Shown here: positions 1 through 9,632 of the stretch, piece by piece | How the letters are laid out: each line of letters begins with the position of its first letter | Position numbering within the stretch: position 1 is the first letter of the stretch | Assembly (NCBI GenBank): GCA_015661185.1 | Contig: JACVXU010000018.1 | Coordinates: 1 to 41,855 of the forward strand | Length of the DNA stretch: 41,855 nucleotides | From: Bacteroidota bacterium | Lineage (GTDB): Bacteria; Bacteroidota; Ignavibacteria; UBA10030 | Reading direction: 5' to 3' | Made by a program: the position numbers and the translations under genes | Notes under the pieces: generated by a model | Told to the model about the DNA's origin: nothing | The model's database searches: none | The model's input: the letters and a program-made list of their open reading frames with translations, nothing else

Positions 1-123
1 AGCATGGCTTCAGGGACATCCAAGAAGACAGAGTTAGAAGTTGTCAGTGTGGCACGCGCTAGCTTGGGAGGGTTCACGGAGCGTCTCTATCGAGTCCGGA
101 AGTATGTAAGGGGAAAAGAATAA
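1..123 (+). CDS. C-terminal end of an unknown protein (partial)
   Basis: Frame 1 is open from the first base of the window to a TAA at 121-123, giving 40 residues that end in the basic tail RLYRVRKYVRGKE. It stops 35 bases before rsmI on the same strand, so it is probably the 3' end of an upstream gene. An internal ATG at position 4 could in principle start a tiny protein, but no ribosome binding site is visible because the sequence is cut. I do not recognise the family. A chance open frame of this length is possible. Confidence 0.4.
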   Translation, partial: SMASGTSKKTELEVVSVARASLGGFTERLYRVRKYVRGKE

Positions 124-158
124 TTCCTGTGCCCACTCATCCCCGAGAATACTGACTC

Positions 159-851
159 ATGGAACCCGCGGCAACCCCCGGCACCCTCTACCTCGTCGCA
201 ACTCCCATCGGGAACCTCGGTGACATTACCTACCGTGCCATCAAGGTTTTGAGTTCTGTCGATCTCGTTGCAGCGGAAGACACCCGAAAGACGAAGATCT
301 TGCTGGATCACTACGCTATCAGCAAGCCGATGGTAAGCTATTTCAATTACAACGAACGCCGGCGAACTCCTCAACTCATCGAAAAGCTTCTTCAGGGACA
401 ATCGATTGCTCTTGTCTCTGATGCAGGCACGCCGGGTATTTCCGACCCCGCCTATCACATTGTCCATTCTGCCCTAGCCTCTAGCATTCCAATCATCCCG
501 ATTCCCGGACCTTCTGCCTTCATATCTGCCCTGATTGTGAGCGGCCTCCCCACAGACCGGTTTGTCTTTGAGGGGTTCCTGCCAGTGAAAAAAGGGAGGA
601 AGACGAAGTTAGGAATACTCAGCACGGAGCCCAGGACTATAATCCTCTACGAGTCCCCCCATCGGATACTGAAAACCCTCGGGGAAATCCAGTCCGTTTT
701 CGGTGACCGCAACGTCGTGGTGGCCCGCGAACTCACGAAAAAGTTTGAGGAAATCGTGAGAGGGCCCATTTCAACCATTCTCCCGCAACTGACCGCCAAG
801 CCTACCCGGGGCGAATACGTCCTGGTGGTAGAAGGCTACATTCCATCCTGA
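159..851 (+). CDS. rsmI: 16S rRNA (cytidine-1402-2'-O)-methyltransferase RsmI
   Basis: RsmI uses SAM to methylate the ribose of C1402 in the 16S rRNA decoding centre, in the cytoplasm. The 230 residues carry the family's tetrapyrrole-methylase fold motifs in order: GTLYLVATPIGNLGD (8-22), AAEDTR (38-43), SDAGTPGISDP (87-97) and PGPSA (116-120), followed by FEGFLP (137-142). The length is slightly short compared with proteobacterial versions (about 280) because the C-terminal extension is missing, which is common. The ATG at 159 is the only sensible start, since GTLYLV follows within eight residues. No Shine-Dalgarno sequence is evident. It stands just before the groESL promoter and is probably transcribed separately from it. 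Confidence 0.95.
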   Translation: MEPAATPGTLYLVATPIGNLGDITYRAIKVLSSVDLVAAEDTRKTKILLDHYAISKPMVSYFNYNERRRTPQLIEKLLQGQSIALVSDAGTPGISDPAYHIVHSALASSIPIIPIPGPSAFISALIVSGLPTDRFVFEGFLPVKKGRKTKLGILSTEPRTIILYESPHRILKTLGEIQSVFGDRNVVVARELTKKFEEIVRGPISTILPQLTAKPTRGEYVLVVEGYIPS

Positions 852-914
852 GTATTTCTACTATTCTCGCCAGACGAGTCCATTAGCGGGAAATTCAGAA
901 CTTCGAGAAGCCCC

Positions 915-943
915 TTGACAAAGACAGGTATTTCCTCTATATT
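915..943 (+). promoter_or_regulatory. sigma70-type promoter of groES-groEL
   Basis: A perfect -35 box TTGACA (915-920) is followed by a 17-base spacer and the -10 box TATATT (938-943). The CIRCE operator starts two bases downstream, which is the usual arrangement for HrcA-repressed groE operons. Confidence 0.85.
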
Positions 944-944
944 G

Positions 945-971
945 TTAGCACTCGAAAGCATAGAGTGCTAA
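945..971 (+). promoter_or_regulatory. CIRCE operator (HrcA binding site)
   Basis: TTAGCACTC (945-953), a 9-base spacer (954-962), and GAGTGCTAA (963-971) match the CIRCE consensus exactly. HrcA bound here represses the operon, and heat stress relieves the repression. The position at the predicted transcription start implies an hrcA gene elsewhere in the genome; none is in this window. Confidence 0.97.
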
Positions 972-1030
972 TATGGAGCACATTCCATAAGTCTTTAACT
1001 TTCATAACCTTACAATAGGAGGTATATCTT

Positions 1031-2988
<1,958 letters not shown>

Positions 2989-3030
2989 GCCGTAGGCGCA
3001 AATCCTCTGGCGTACACGGTCCAGTCTGGA

Positions 3031-3065
3031 AACCCTCCTGTTCACGAAGAGCGGGAGGGTTTTTT
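3031..3065 (+). terminator. Rho-independent terminator of groES-groEL
   Basis: AACCCTCC (3031-3038) pairs with GGAGGGTT (3054-3061) across a 15-base loop, and the stem runs directly into a T tract (3060-3065). It lies 43 bases after the groEL stop. Confidence 0.9.
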
Positions 3066-3192
3066 GTTGTCATCGTGGATTTGCAGATCTTCAACTGCCG
3101 GCCAGACTTTTATGAACAAACAGGTATGCTTGCTGGACCGCGATGTCGTTGTTGCTTGTCCTTCCTTTATTGGCTAAATTCCAGCCGCGAAT

Positions 3193-5097
3193 ATGAGATT
3201 CTCCCCTGAAAAAATTGAAGAAATCCGCTCCTCGAATGACATCGTTGATGTCATTTCCCAGCACGTTCGGCTGAAGAAACGCGGGAAGAACTTCGTTGGT
3301 TTGTGTCCATTCCATCAGGAAAAGACCCCTTCTTTCACAGTCAGTTCTGAGAAGCAGGTTTTTCACTGCTTCGGCTGCGCGAAAGGGGGTAATGTCTTCA
3401 CGTTTGTGATGGAGTTCGAGAAAGTCTCTTTTACAGAAGCCGTCCGGTCACTCGCCGAGAAGGCTGGGATTACGATTACCTACACTGAGGCCGATCAGGA
3501 TCAGCAAAACGAAGTTGAGAATCTGTACAACGTCTGTCGCTTCGCAGGGCTGCACTTCTACACGAATTTGACCAAAACAGACGAGGGGCGAACCGCTCTC
3601 GAGTATTTCCATGGACGCGGCTTTTCCGATGAGACCATCAGAACCTTCGGTCTGGGATACTCTCTGCACTCGTGGGACGGATTCATCACTCGCGCCAAAG
3701 AAGAAGGACTTAATCGGGAAGATCTCCTGAAGGCCGGACTCATCCGAACCCGCGAAGACGGATCAGATTACGACTATTTTCGCGGCCGGGCGATGTTCCC
3801 CATTTTTACAGCCACGGGGAGAGTCGTCGGGTTTGGCGCCAGAAAGCTCCGGGAAGACGACCCCCTGGGGAAATATATTAACTCCCCCGAAACGCCGATC
3901 TACAACAAGAGTCGTATCCTGTTTGGTCTGTTCCACTCAAAAGATGCCGTTCGTGCGGAGGACAATTCCCTGATGGTGGAGGGGTATGCCGACCTGATCT
4001 CACTGTACCAGGCGGGGATTCAAAACGTCGTCGCTTCGAGCGGTACAGCGCTGACTGAGGAACAGGTGCAGCTCATTTCGCGTTACAGCAAGAAGCTGAC
4101 CCTGGTCTACGACGCCGATTCTGCTGGATCGAATGCCACAATCAGGGGAATGGACGTCGCGCTTGCCCAGGATCTCGATGTGACCGTCGTCGAGTTGCCG
4201 GAAGGGGAAGACCCCGATTCGTTCGTGAGAAAATCGGGAGGGAAGGAATTCCGAAAACTTCTGGAGCAAGGAGTTTCCTTCATCGATTTCAAAGCCAAAC
4301 AGTACCTGCGCTCGGGGGCTTTTGCGACCCCCGAAGGAAAAACACAGGCGGTCCGGTCGATCGTACAGTCGATAGCGAAGATGAAGGATGAACTGAAGCG
4401 CAACTTCTACATCAAGGAAGTGGCATCGAAGTACGATGTGTACGAATCTGTCTTGTATCGTGAATTGGATCGGTGGATTGGAGAACGACACCGCACGGGA
4501 TTTCCCCGCGCGGAGGCTGATCCGCGACCGAATCCGGTTGGTCCGCCCGCACCTGGCGGATCGTCATCGCCCTCGAATAAAGAAGCCCCGGTTGTAGAAC
4601 GCGATATCGTGAAACTCCTCCTTGAACATCAGGCGGATATGATCGGGTTCATGTTTTCCCATATCACCATCGACGATATCTCTGATCCGCAATTGAAGAA
4701 GATTGTGGCTGATCCGCAATTGAAGAAGATTGTGGAGTTCCTTCTGGCTCAATTCGATGAGCGGGGACCTCGAAGTGTCGTGGAGTTTCTGGATGAGATC
4801 GATGACCCGGTGTCGAAAGGGATCGTGACGGACATCGTGATGAGCAAGTACGAAATCAGCAAGGGATGGGAAAGCGGTGACGTCGAGTTCCAGGACGTCG
4901 ATCCGTGGAGGGTTGCCCGCGATGCGATCGTCGCCATGACGAAACGAAAGCTCCACAAACAGATCGAACTTAATCAGCGTGCTCTGAAAGAGGCGTCTGA
5001 ACGAGGCGCCGACGCTCAGGCGCTCATGCAGCGTCATCAGGAGTTGATGCGCCAAGTGCACGACGTTGATTCCGGTGTGATCTTCAAGCCGTCATAA
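3193..5097 (+). CDS. dnaG: DNA primase DnaG
   Basis: DnaG makes the RNA primers for lagging-strand and initiating DNA synthesis, working with the DnaB helicase. The 634 residues show the N-terminal CHC2 zinc ribbon (C38, H41, C59, C62, with CPFHQEKTPSFTV between), the catalytic core, and a TOPRIM domain with MVEGYADL (about 261) and LVYDADSAG (about 304-312) carrying the metal-binding acidic residues. The C-terminal helicase-binding region is more divergent and contains an exact in-frame 27-bp duplication (residues 498-506 and 507-515, DPQLKKIVA/DPQLKKIVE). It follows the groEL terminator; the ATG at 3193 matches the family start. The housekeeping sigma gene that often follows dnaG is absent. 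Confidence 0.97.
   Translation: MRFSPEKIEEIRSSNDIVDVISQHVRLKKRGKNFVGLCPFHQEKTPSFTVSSEKQVFHCFGCAKGGNVFTFVMEFEKVSFTEAVRSLAEKAGITITYTEADQDQQNEVENLYNVCRFAGLHFYTNLTKTDEGRTALEYFHGRGFSDETIRTFGLGYSLHSWDGFITRAKEEGLNREDLLKAGLIRTREDGSDYDYFRGRAMFPIFTATGRVVGFGARKLREDDPLGKYINSPETPIYNKSRILFGLFHSKDAVRAEDNSLMVEGYADLISLYQAGIQNVVASSGTALTEEQVQLISRYSKKLTLVYDADSAGSNATIRGMDVALAQDLDVTVVELPEGEDPDSFVRKSGGKEFRKLLEQGVSFIDFKAKQYLRSGAFATPEGKTQAVRSIVQSIAKMKDELKRNFYIKEVASKYDVYESVLYRELDRWIGERHRTGFPRAEADPRPNPVGPPAPGGSSSPSNKEAPVVERDIVKLLLEHQADMIGFMFSHITIDDISDPQLKKIVADPQLKKIVEFLLAQFDERGPRSVVEFLDEIDDPVSKGIVTDIVMSKYEISKGWESGDVEFQDVDPWRVARDAIVAMTKRKLHKQIELNQRALKEASERGADAQALMQRHQELMRQVHDVDSGVIFKPS
4684..4737 (+). repeat. 27-bp in-frame tandem duplication inside dnaG
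   Basis: Two adjacent 27-base units (4684-4710 and 4711-4737) are identical over their first 25 bases, so the protein carries DPQLKKIV twice in a row. The reading frame is preserved. It lies in the poorly conserved C-terminal part of DnaG, where a nine-residue insertion could be tolerated. It is either a real slippage event or an assembly artefact. Confidence 0.97.
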
Positions 5098-5184
5098 CTG
5101 CGAGGTGCAGAGGTTCGTGAGGAACTCTCACATTCCATTTGACCGTATCAAGGCATCTGGACTCATTACCCAAAGAGGTTCTTT

Positions 5185-5439
5185 TTGACGCGTACTACGC
5201 CACTGATGATTTACCTCGTTCCCGGGAAATGCGATTTCTGCGGCTGCTGCGTTGGTGTTTGTCCGGAAGACGCCATTGAGCTCCTGGAGTCTGAGATCCG
5301 GATTCTCGATGAGCGCTGCACGAATTGTCGCAAATGCGTCTGGGCTTGCCCCTGGGAAGTCATCGAGTTCCATCGCGAAGGCATCGAACACCTCCCAAAG
5401 GAAGTATCGGTACCCCAGGAAAATCCACCATCATTCTGA
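5185..5439 (+). CDS. 2[4Fe-4S] ferredoxin
   Basis: This is a small electron carrier of 84 residues with two complete cluster motifs: C16-x2-C19-x2-C22-x3-C26-P and C45-x2-C48-x2-C51-x3-C55-P. The proposed TTG start (5185) has GAGG (5175-5178) six bases upstream; an ATG at 5206 would also retain both clusters. The gene ends 18 bases before a geranylgeranyl-reductase-type flavoprotein, and the pair is probably one operon. From this I infer that the ferredoxin is the electron donor for that reductase, as known for some archaeal geranylgeranyl reductases. A general ferredoxin role cannot be excluded. Confidence 0.9.
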   Translation: MTRTTPLMIYLVPGKCDFCGCCVGVCPEDAIELLESEIRILDERCTNCRKCVWACPWEVIEFHREGIEHLPKEVSVPQENPPSF

Positions 5440-5457
5440 GATCGTCGCTACCTCCCT

Positions 5458-6624
5458 ATGAAAGATCAATACGACGTCATTGTCGTTGGTGCAGGGCCTG
5501 CCGGGTCGACAGCCGCTCGATTCGCCGCTGCCGGAGGTGCCTCCGTGCTTCTACTCGAGAAGGACCGTGATGTCGGGTATCCGGTTCGATGTGCGGAAGC
5601 CGTGAGTCACGAGGGGGTGGTTCAGTTCATCGAACCTGATCCGCGATGGATTGCGGCGACCGTCAGCAAATTCCGTATCGTCGTCCCGAACGGGAATTCA
5701 ATCATGCCACGGCTTGACGGCATCGGATATGTCCTTGAGCGTCGCATCTTCGATTACGAACTAGCGAAGCTTGCTGTGAAAGAAGGGGCCGAAGTCATTA
5801 CAAAAGCCTACGTCTATGATTTGATCAAGGAAGATGGTGACGTCACAGGTGTGCGGGTCTTGATCAAGGATCGGAAGTTCGACATTCGGGCGAAGGTCGT
5901 CATCGGTGCCGATGGCGTGGAAAGCCGCGTAGGAAAGTGGGCTGGGATTGACACGACGTGTCATATTCATGATATGGAGAGCTGTGCACAGGTAACGCTT
6001 TCAGGGGTGGCTGTCGATGAAGGCATCCTGGATTTCTATTTTGGTGATCAGATTGCCCCGGGAGGGTATCTCTGGGTGTTCCCAAAAGGGAAAGACAGTG
6101 CGAACGTCGGCATAGGTATCAGCGTCGAGTGTGCAAAAGAGAAAGCGGCAGTCCGTTGGCTTGATGAGTTCGTGCAGAAAAAATTCCCCGATGCCGCGAT
6201 GTTGACACAAATCGCAGGGGGTGTCCCGTGTGCAAAGACGTGTGATGAAATCGTGAAAGGGAATGTCCTTCTCGTTGGCGACGCAGCTCACCAGGTGAAT
6301 CCGACGAGTGGAGGCGGAATCATCAGTGGGATGATTGGGGGAATGATAGCCGGACAAGTTGCCGGCGAGGCGATCGCGAAGAAGGACAGCTCCCATTTGA
6401 TCGAATACGGGAAGCGATGGCACAAACGCCTTGGATGGCGGCACGAAGTCTTTTACAGGATCAGGGAAGCGATTACATCTTTTTCAGATGAAACGCTCAA
6501 CAAGCTGTGCGACAGCGCGGTCAAGCTGCCTGAGGAGAAGCGAACAGTAGGTGGCCTTTTCCGGACAGCGATGTGGAATCAGCCGTCGATCTTACTCGAC
6601 ATCGCAAAGGTTTTCATTTCCTGA
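5458..6624 (+). CDS. Geranylgeranyl reductase family FAD-dependent oxidoreductase
   Basis: This family saturates the double bonds of geranylgeranyl chains on lipids, quinones or chlorophylls, using FAD. Of 388 residues, the N-terminus forms the dinucleotide-binding Rossmann motif VVGAGPAGSTAA (G11, G13, G16); YPVRCAEAVS (41-50) is the family's cysteine motif; GADGVESRVGKW lies near 151, PGGYLWVFPKG (near 201) is the substrate-cavity motif typical of geranylgeranyl reductases, and GDAAHQVNPTSGGG (near 275) is the second FAD motif. It is preceded by a ferredoxin gene. With a DGGGP-synthase-like UbiA gene 10 kb away, a role in archaeal-type ether lipid or isoprenoid chain saturation is inferred. 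Menaquinone side-chain reduction is the main alternative. Confidence 0.88.
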   Translation: MKDQYDVIVVGAGPAGSTAARFAAAGGASVLLLEKDRDVGYPVRCAEAVSHEGVVQFIEPDPRWIAATVSKFRIVVPNGNSIMPRLDGIGYVLERRIFDYELAKLAVKEGAEVITKAYVYDLIKEDGDVTGVRVLIKDRKFDIRAKVVIGADGVESRVGKWAGIDTTCHIHDMESCAQVTLSGVAVDEGILDFYFGDQIAPGGYLWVFPKGKDSANVGIGISVECAKEKAAVRWLDEFVQKKFPDAAMLTQIAGGVPCAKTCDEIVKGNVLLVGDAAHQVNPTSGGGIISGMIGGMIAGQVAGEAIAKKDSSHLIEYGKRWHKRLGWRHEVFYRIREAITSFSDETLNKLCDSAVKLPEEKRTVGGLFRTAMWNQPSILLDIAKVFIS

Positions 6625-6769
6625 TGATCCCGGTTCTTCATCCATCAATGCACCGATCTGCTCTGAACGTCCGATTCCTCTCACGTTGACAATCCCCGCA
6701 CCTTCCAACCCTGCCTTGATACTCAGGGCACCTTGCCGTATATTGACTACTAACCATTGATGCGACGCA

Positions 6770-7822
6770 GTGAAAGAACGCAAATTCGAGAATGTTCTGG
6801 TAGTTCGAACCGATCGGATCGGTGACGTGGTTCTGACACTCCCGATGATACCTGTTTTGCGCGAGAGATTCCCGGGATCAAGAATCTCGATGCTGGTTCG
6901 CTCGTGCACCACGGGACTGGCGGAAGGATTCGCAGGACTCGACAACATTCTCACATACGACACCTCAGGGGAACAAAAAGGATTTTTCGCGATTCTTGCG
7001 GAGCTTCGCGCTCAGCGATTTGATCTTGCCGTCGTTTCCCACCCGACTTTTCGAATTGCAGTGTTGATATTTTGTGCTGGTGTGCCAGTGCGGGTTGGGT
7101 CGGGGTATCGCTGGTACTCGTTCCTCTTCAACAGAAAAGTGTTCGAACACCGAAAGACTGCAGAGAAGCACGAGGCAGAGTACAATATTTCCTTGCTGCA
7201 AGTGATCGGATTGGCAGCTCCTGAAGTCCCGCGGATAGCTCTCGCAATACCGGAGAGTTCAAAGTCTGCTGCTGCCGCAGAAATCAGGAGACTTGGGATG
7301 AAGCCGTCTGAGAAATTCGTCGTGCTGCATCCGGGCAGTGGCGGATCCGCGAGGGATTGGAGCGCTGAGAACTTTGGCGATCTCGCCCAAGAGCTGATGC
7401 GGGATGGCTTCAGAGTTGTCGTCACCGGAAGTACCGATGAAGCAGGGCTTGTCGAGAAAGTGCTCACGCGTTCGGGCGGGGCCGCCCTCTCGAGTGCAGG
7501 ACGGATGCCGCTCAAAGACCTTGCCGCTTTCATCGGCGCAGCACAGCTCTTCGTATCGAATTCCACAGGGCCGTTGCATATCGCTGCCGCCGTGGGGACG
7601 CCGGTGATTGCGTTCTATCCCCCGATTCGAGAGTGCAGTGCCCGTCGTTGGGGACCGCTCGCTGACGTCAAGACGATCTTCACGGCTGACAACGCTTTGT
7701 GTCGACGCTGTAAGGGGGGGCCGTGTCAGGGGAACGATTGCATGGATCAGATCAAAGTCGCCAATGTGCTGCAGGCGGCGCGATCACTCCTCATGTCAAA
7801 GGAAGGATCGAACTCTTGGTGA
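6770..7822 (+). CDS. Glycosyltransferase family 9 (ADP-heptose:LPS heptosyltransferase-like)
   Basis: GT9 enzymes transfer heptose from ADP-heptose to the lipid A-inner core of LPS at the cytoplasmic face of the inner membrane. The 350 residues contain the N-terminal VVRTDRIGDVVLTLP motif, the nucleotide-sugar motif HPGSGGSARDWSAENF (near 187) and SNSTGPLHIAAAVGTP (near 263), all typical. A cysteine group CRRCKGGPCQGNDC lies near the C-terminus, as in many GT9 proteins of this lineage. The start is GTG at 6770, just before KERKFENVLVVRTDRIGD. It opens a long plus-strand gene run; its TGA overlaps the ATG of the next gene (7822). The acceptor sugar is not determined. Confidence 0.9.
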   Translation: MKERKFENVLVVRTDRIGDVVLTLPMIPVLRERFPGSRISMLVRSCTTGLAEGFAGLDNILTYDTSGEQKGFFAILAELRAQRFDLAVVSHPTFRIAVLIFCAGVPVRVGSGYRWYSFLFNRKVFEHRKTAEKHEAEYNISLLQVIGLAAPEVPRIALAIPESSKSAAAAEIRRLGMKPSEKFVVLHPGSGGSARDWSAENFGDLAQELMRDGFRVVVTGSTDEAGLVEKVLTRSGGAALSSAGRMPLKDLAAFIGAAQLFVSNSTGPLHIAAAVGTPVIAFYPPIRECSARRWGPLADVKTIFTADNALCRRCKGGPCQGNDCMDQIKVANVLQAARSLLMSKEGSNSW

Positions 7823-8661
7823 TGATGGCCGGACGCTTTTCAGCAGTTCTTCTCATTCTTGCGGTGGGAGTCTGTCATCCTGTCGATGCGCAGGATTCAC
7901 TCGCCCAAGCGCTCCTCTCGCAGGGAGATATCTACAAGACGAACTCTACGCTTCGCTCCATTCCACACTCGGCGTTCGCCGCCGGGGAGCGGCTCGTGTT
8001 CGACGTTGGCTTCAGTTTCATCACGGCTGGAGAGGCTGTGATGAGTATCCCGAAATCGGACACGATCTTCGGTCGACCCGTCTATCAGGTGCTCTTCACC
8101 GTCAATTCGACTCCGACATTTTCCTGGATCTACAAGGTTGAAGATCGCTACGAGACCTACCTTGACACGCAGGGGGTGTTTCCGTGGCGGTTTACGCAAA
8201 AGGTACGGGAGGGTTCGTATCGTCGTGATTTCAAAGCCTGGTTCGATCAGGTCAAGAACGTTGCATATGCAGACAACAAGCAGTATCCGATTCCTCCGTA
8301 CGTCCACGACGCCGTCTCTGCATTCTACTTCGTGCGAACCTTGGATTACTCCAAGTCCCGCGTCGGTGAAAAGATATTGCTTCAGAATTTCTTCAAGGAT
8401 ACGACCCATTCGCTCGCGGTCAAATTCCTGGGTCGACAGAGAATCGATGTCGATGCGGGAACATTCGATTGCATCATTCTTGAGCCGCTGATGAAGGAGG
8501 GAGGGGTCTTCAAGAGTGAGGGAAGGGTTGTCATCTGGCTGACGGACGATGAACGCAAAATCCCTGTCAAAGTCAGCACAAAGGTCGTCGTTGGATCCAT
8601 CGAAGCTGAACTGAGAGAGTATTCCGGTATCAATGGCCCCATCGGGGGAAAGGTTCGGTAG
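7822..8661 (+). CDS. DUF3108 domain exported protein
   Basis: A 279-residue protein with an N-terminal signal peptide (MMAGRFSAVLLILAVGVCH, cleavage probably after VDA), so it is exported to the periplasm or outer membrane. The body, beginning GERLVFDVGFSFITAGEA and including a GxFPxxFTxKVREGSYRRDF-type segment, matches the pattern of DUF3108 proteins, which are thought to be beta-rich envelope proteins of unknown function. The ATG at 7822 overlaps the stop of the GT9 gene; a second ATG at 7825 is equally possible. A longer frame reaches back to 7723 but lies inside the GT9 gene and would hide the signal peptide. The next gene starts 5 bases downstream. Confidence 0.85.
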   Translation: MMAGRFSAVLLILAVGVCHPVDAQDSLAQALLSQGDIYKTNSTLRSIPHSAFAAGERLVFDVGFSFITAGEAVMSIPKSDTIFGRPVYQVLFTVNSTPTFSWIYKVEDRYETYLDTQGVFPWRFTQKVREGSYRRDFKAWFDQVKNVAYADNKQYPIPPYVHDAVSAFYFVRTLDYSKSRVGEKILLQNFFKDTTHSLAVKFLGRQRIDVDAGTFDCIILEPLMKEGGVFKSEGRVVIWLTDDERKIPVKVSTKVVVGSIEAELREYSGINGPIGGKVR

Positions 8662-8666
8662 CTTCC

Positions 8667-9626
8667 ATGTCAAAATACAAACAGATCAAGCTTTCGGGCA
8701 TCAAGACAATTTCCATCAAGAAACGCAGGAGCAAGGTATCCCCGAAGGACTTTGCCCGCGTCGTCGATGCACAGAAGGCGCGCCTTTCGGATTTTGTTGA
8801 CTCGCTGCCGCATATCCTGATGGCGGATGAACTCCGTGCGCTTGTGCTTGACATCGAGCGGTCGCGCCGACGGAAAAGGCCCGTCATTCTGATGATGGGG
8901 GCCCATGTCATCAAGGTCGGACTCTCACCCCTCATCGTTGACCTCGTTCGCCGCGGGATCATTACTCACGTCGCGATGAACAGTGCAGCGGCAATTCACG
9001 ATGTCGAAACGGCGATGTGGGGCCAAACCTCGGAAGATGTGGCCGCCAACATCCTGGAGGGGAAATTCGGGATGTCGAAGGAAACGGGAGAGTTCATCAA
9101 CCGGTCACTCGTGAGGGGATTTGCCGAAACAACCGAAGGCTATGCCGAGACTGTTGCGAAGAAGATCATCGCCTCAAAAGCTCCCCACCGGTCCGTGAGC
9201 ATTCTTGCGTCGTGCTACGAACAGAATGTGCCGGTGACCGTGCATGCGGCGATTGGAACTGACATCATTCATCAGCAACCATCGATGGATGGCGCTGCGA
9301 CGGGCGAAATGAGCTTTCGGGATTTTAAGATTTTCGCTAATTCAGTGAAAGACCTCAAGGGGGGTGGAGTCGTCCTAAATGTCGGTTCCGCGGTCATTCT
9401 GCCCGAAGTCTTCTTGAAGGCGTTGACCATTGCGCGCAATCTTGGCTACAAGGCACAGGGATTCTCCACCGCCAACTTCGATATGATCAGGCAGTACCGA
9501 CCGCAAGTCAATGTCGTTGAACGGCCGACGCAAGGCTCCGGCAGGGGATATTCATTTACAGGTCATCACGAAATCATGATCCCGTTGTTCGCGGCTATGA
9601 TCAAGCTTCGTATGAGCAAAGGATAA
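8667..9626 (+). CDS. Conserved protein with deoxyhypusine synthase-like fold (putative)
   Basis: I do not recognise a named function for this 319-residue soluble protein. Several segments line up in order with deoxyhypusine synthase: MMGAHVIKVGLSPLIVDL (about 76-93) with ITHVAMNSAAAIHDVE, then NVPVTVHAAIGTDI, then GGGVVLNVGSAVILPEVFLKA (a glycine-rich NAD-site-like turn) and a final HEIMIPLFAAMIKL. The lysine-containing active-site segment of true deoxyhypusine synthase is not evident, and bacteria lack eIF5A, so the substrate must differ. It sits 5 bases after the DUF3108 gene and 6 before the CPBP protease gene, inside a packed envelope/housekeeping run. The fold assignment is an inference; the gene itself is secure. 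Confidence 0.7.
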   Translation: MSKYKQIKLSGIKTISIKKRRSKVSPKDFARVVDAQKARLSDFVDSLPHILMADELRALVLDIERSRRRKRPVILMMGAHVIKVGLSPLIVDLVRRGIITHVAMNSAAAIHDVETAMWGQTSEDVAANILEGKFGMSKETGEFINRSLVRGFAETTEGYAETVAKKIIASKAPHRSVSILASCYEQNVPVTVHAAIGTDIIHQQPSMDGAATGEMSFRDFKIFANSVKDLKGGGVVLNVGSAVILPEVFLKALTIARNLGYKAQGFSTANFDMIRQYRPQVNVVERPTQGSGRGYSFTGHHEIMIPLFAAMIKLRMSKG

Positions 9627-9632
9627 AGGCCA

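Noticed and set aside
7723-7821. N-terminal extension of the DUF3108 protein
   Set aside because: It lies inside the GT9 gene and would bury a convincing signal peptide that starts at 7822.
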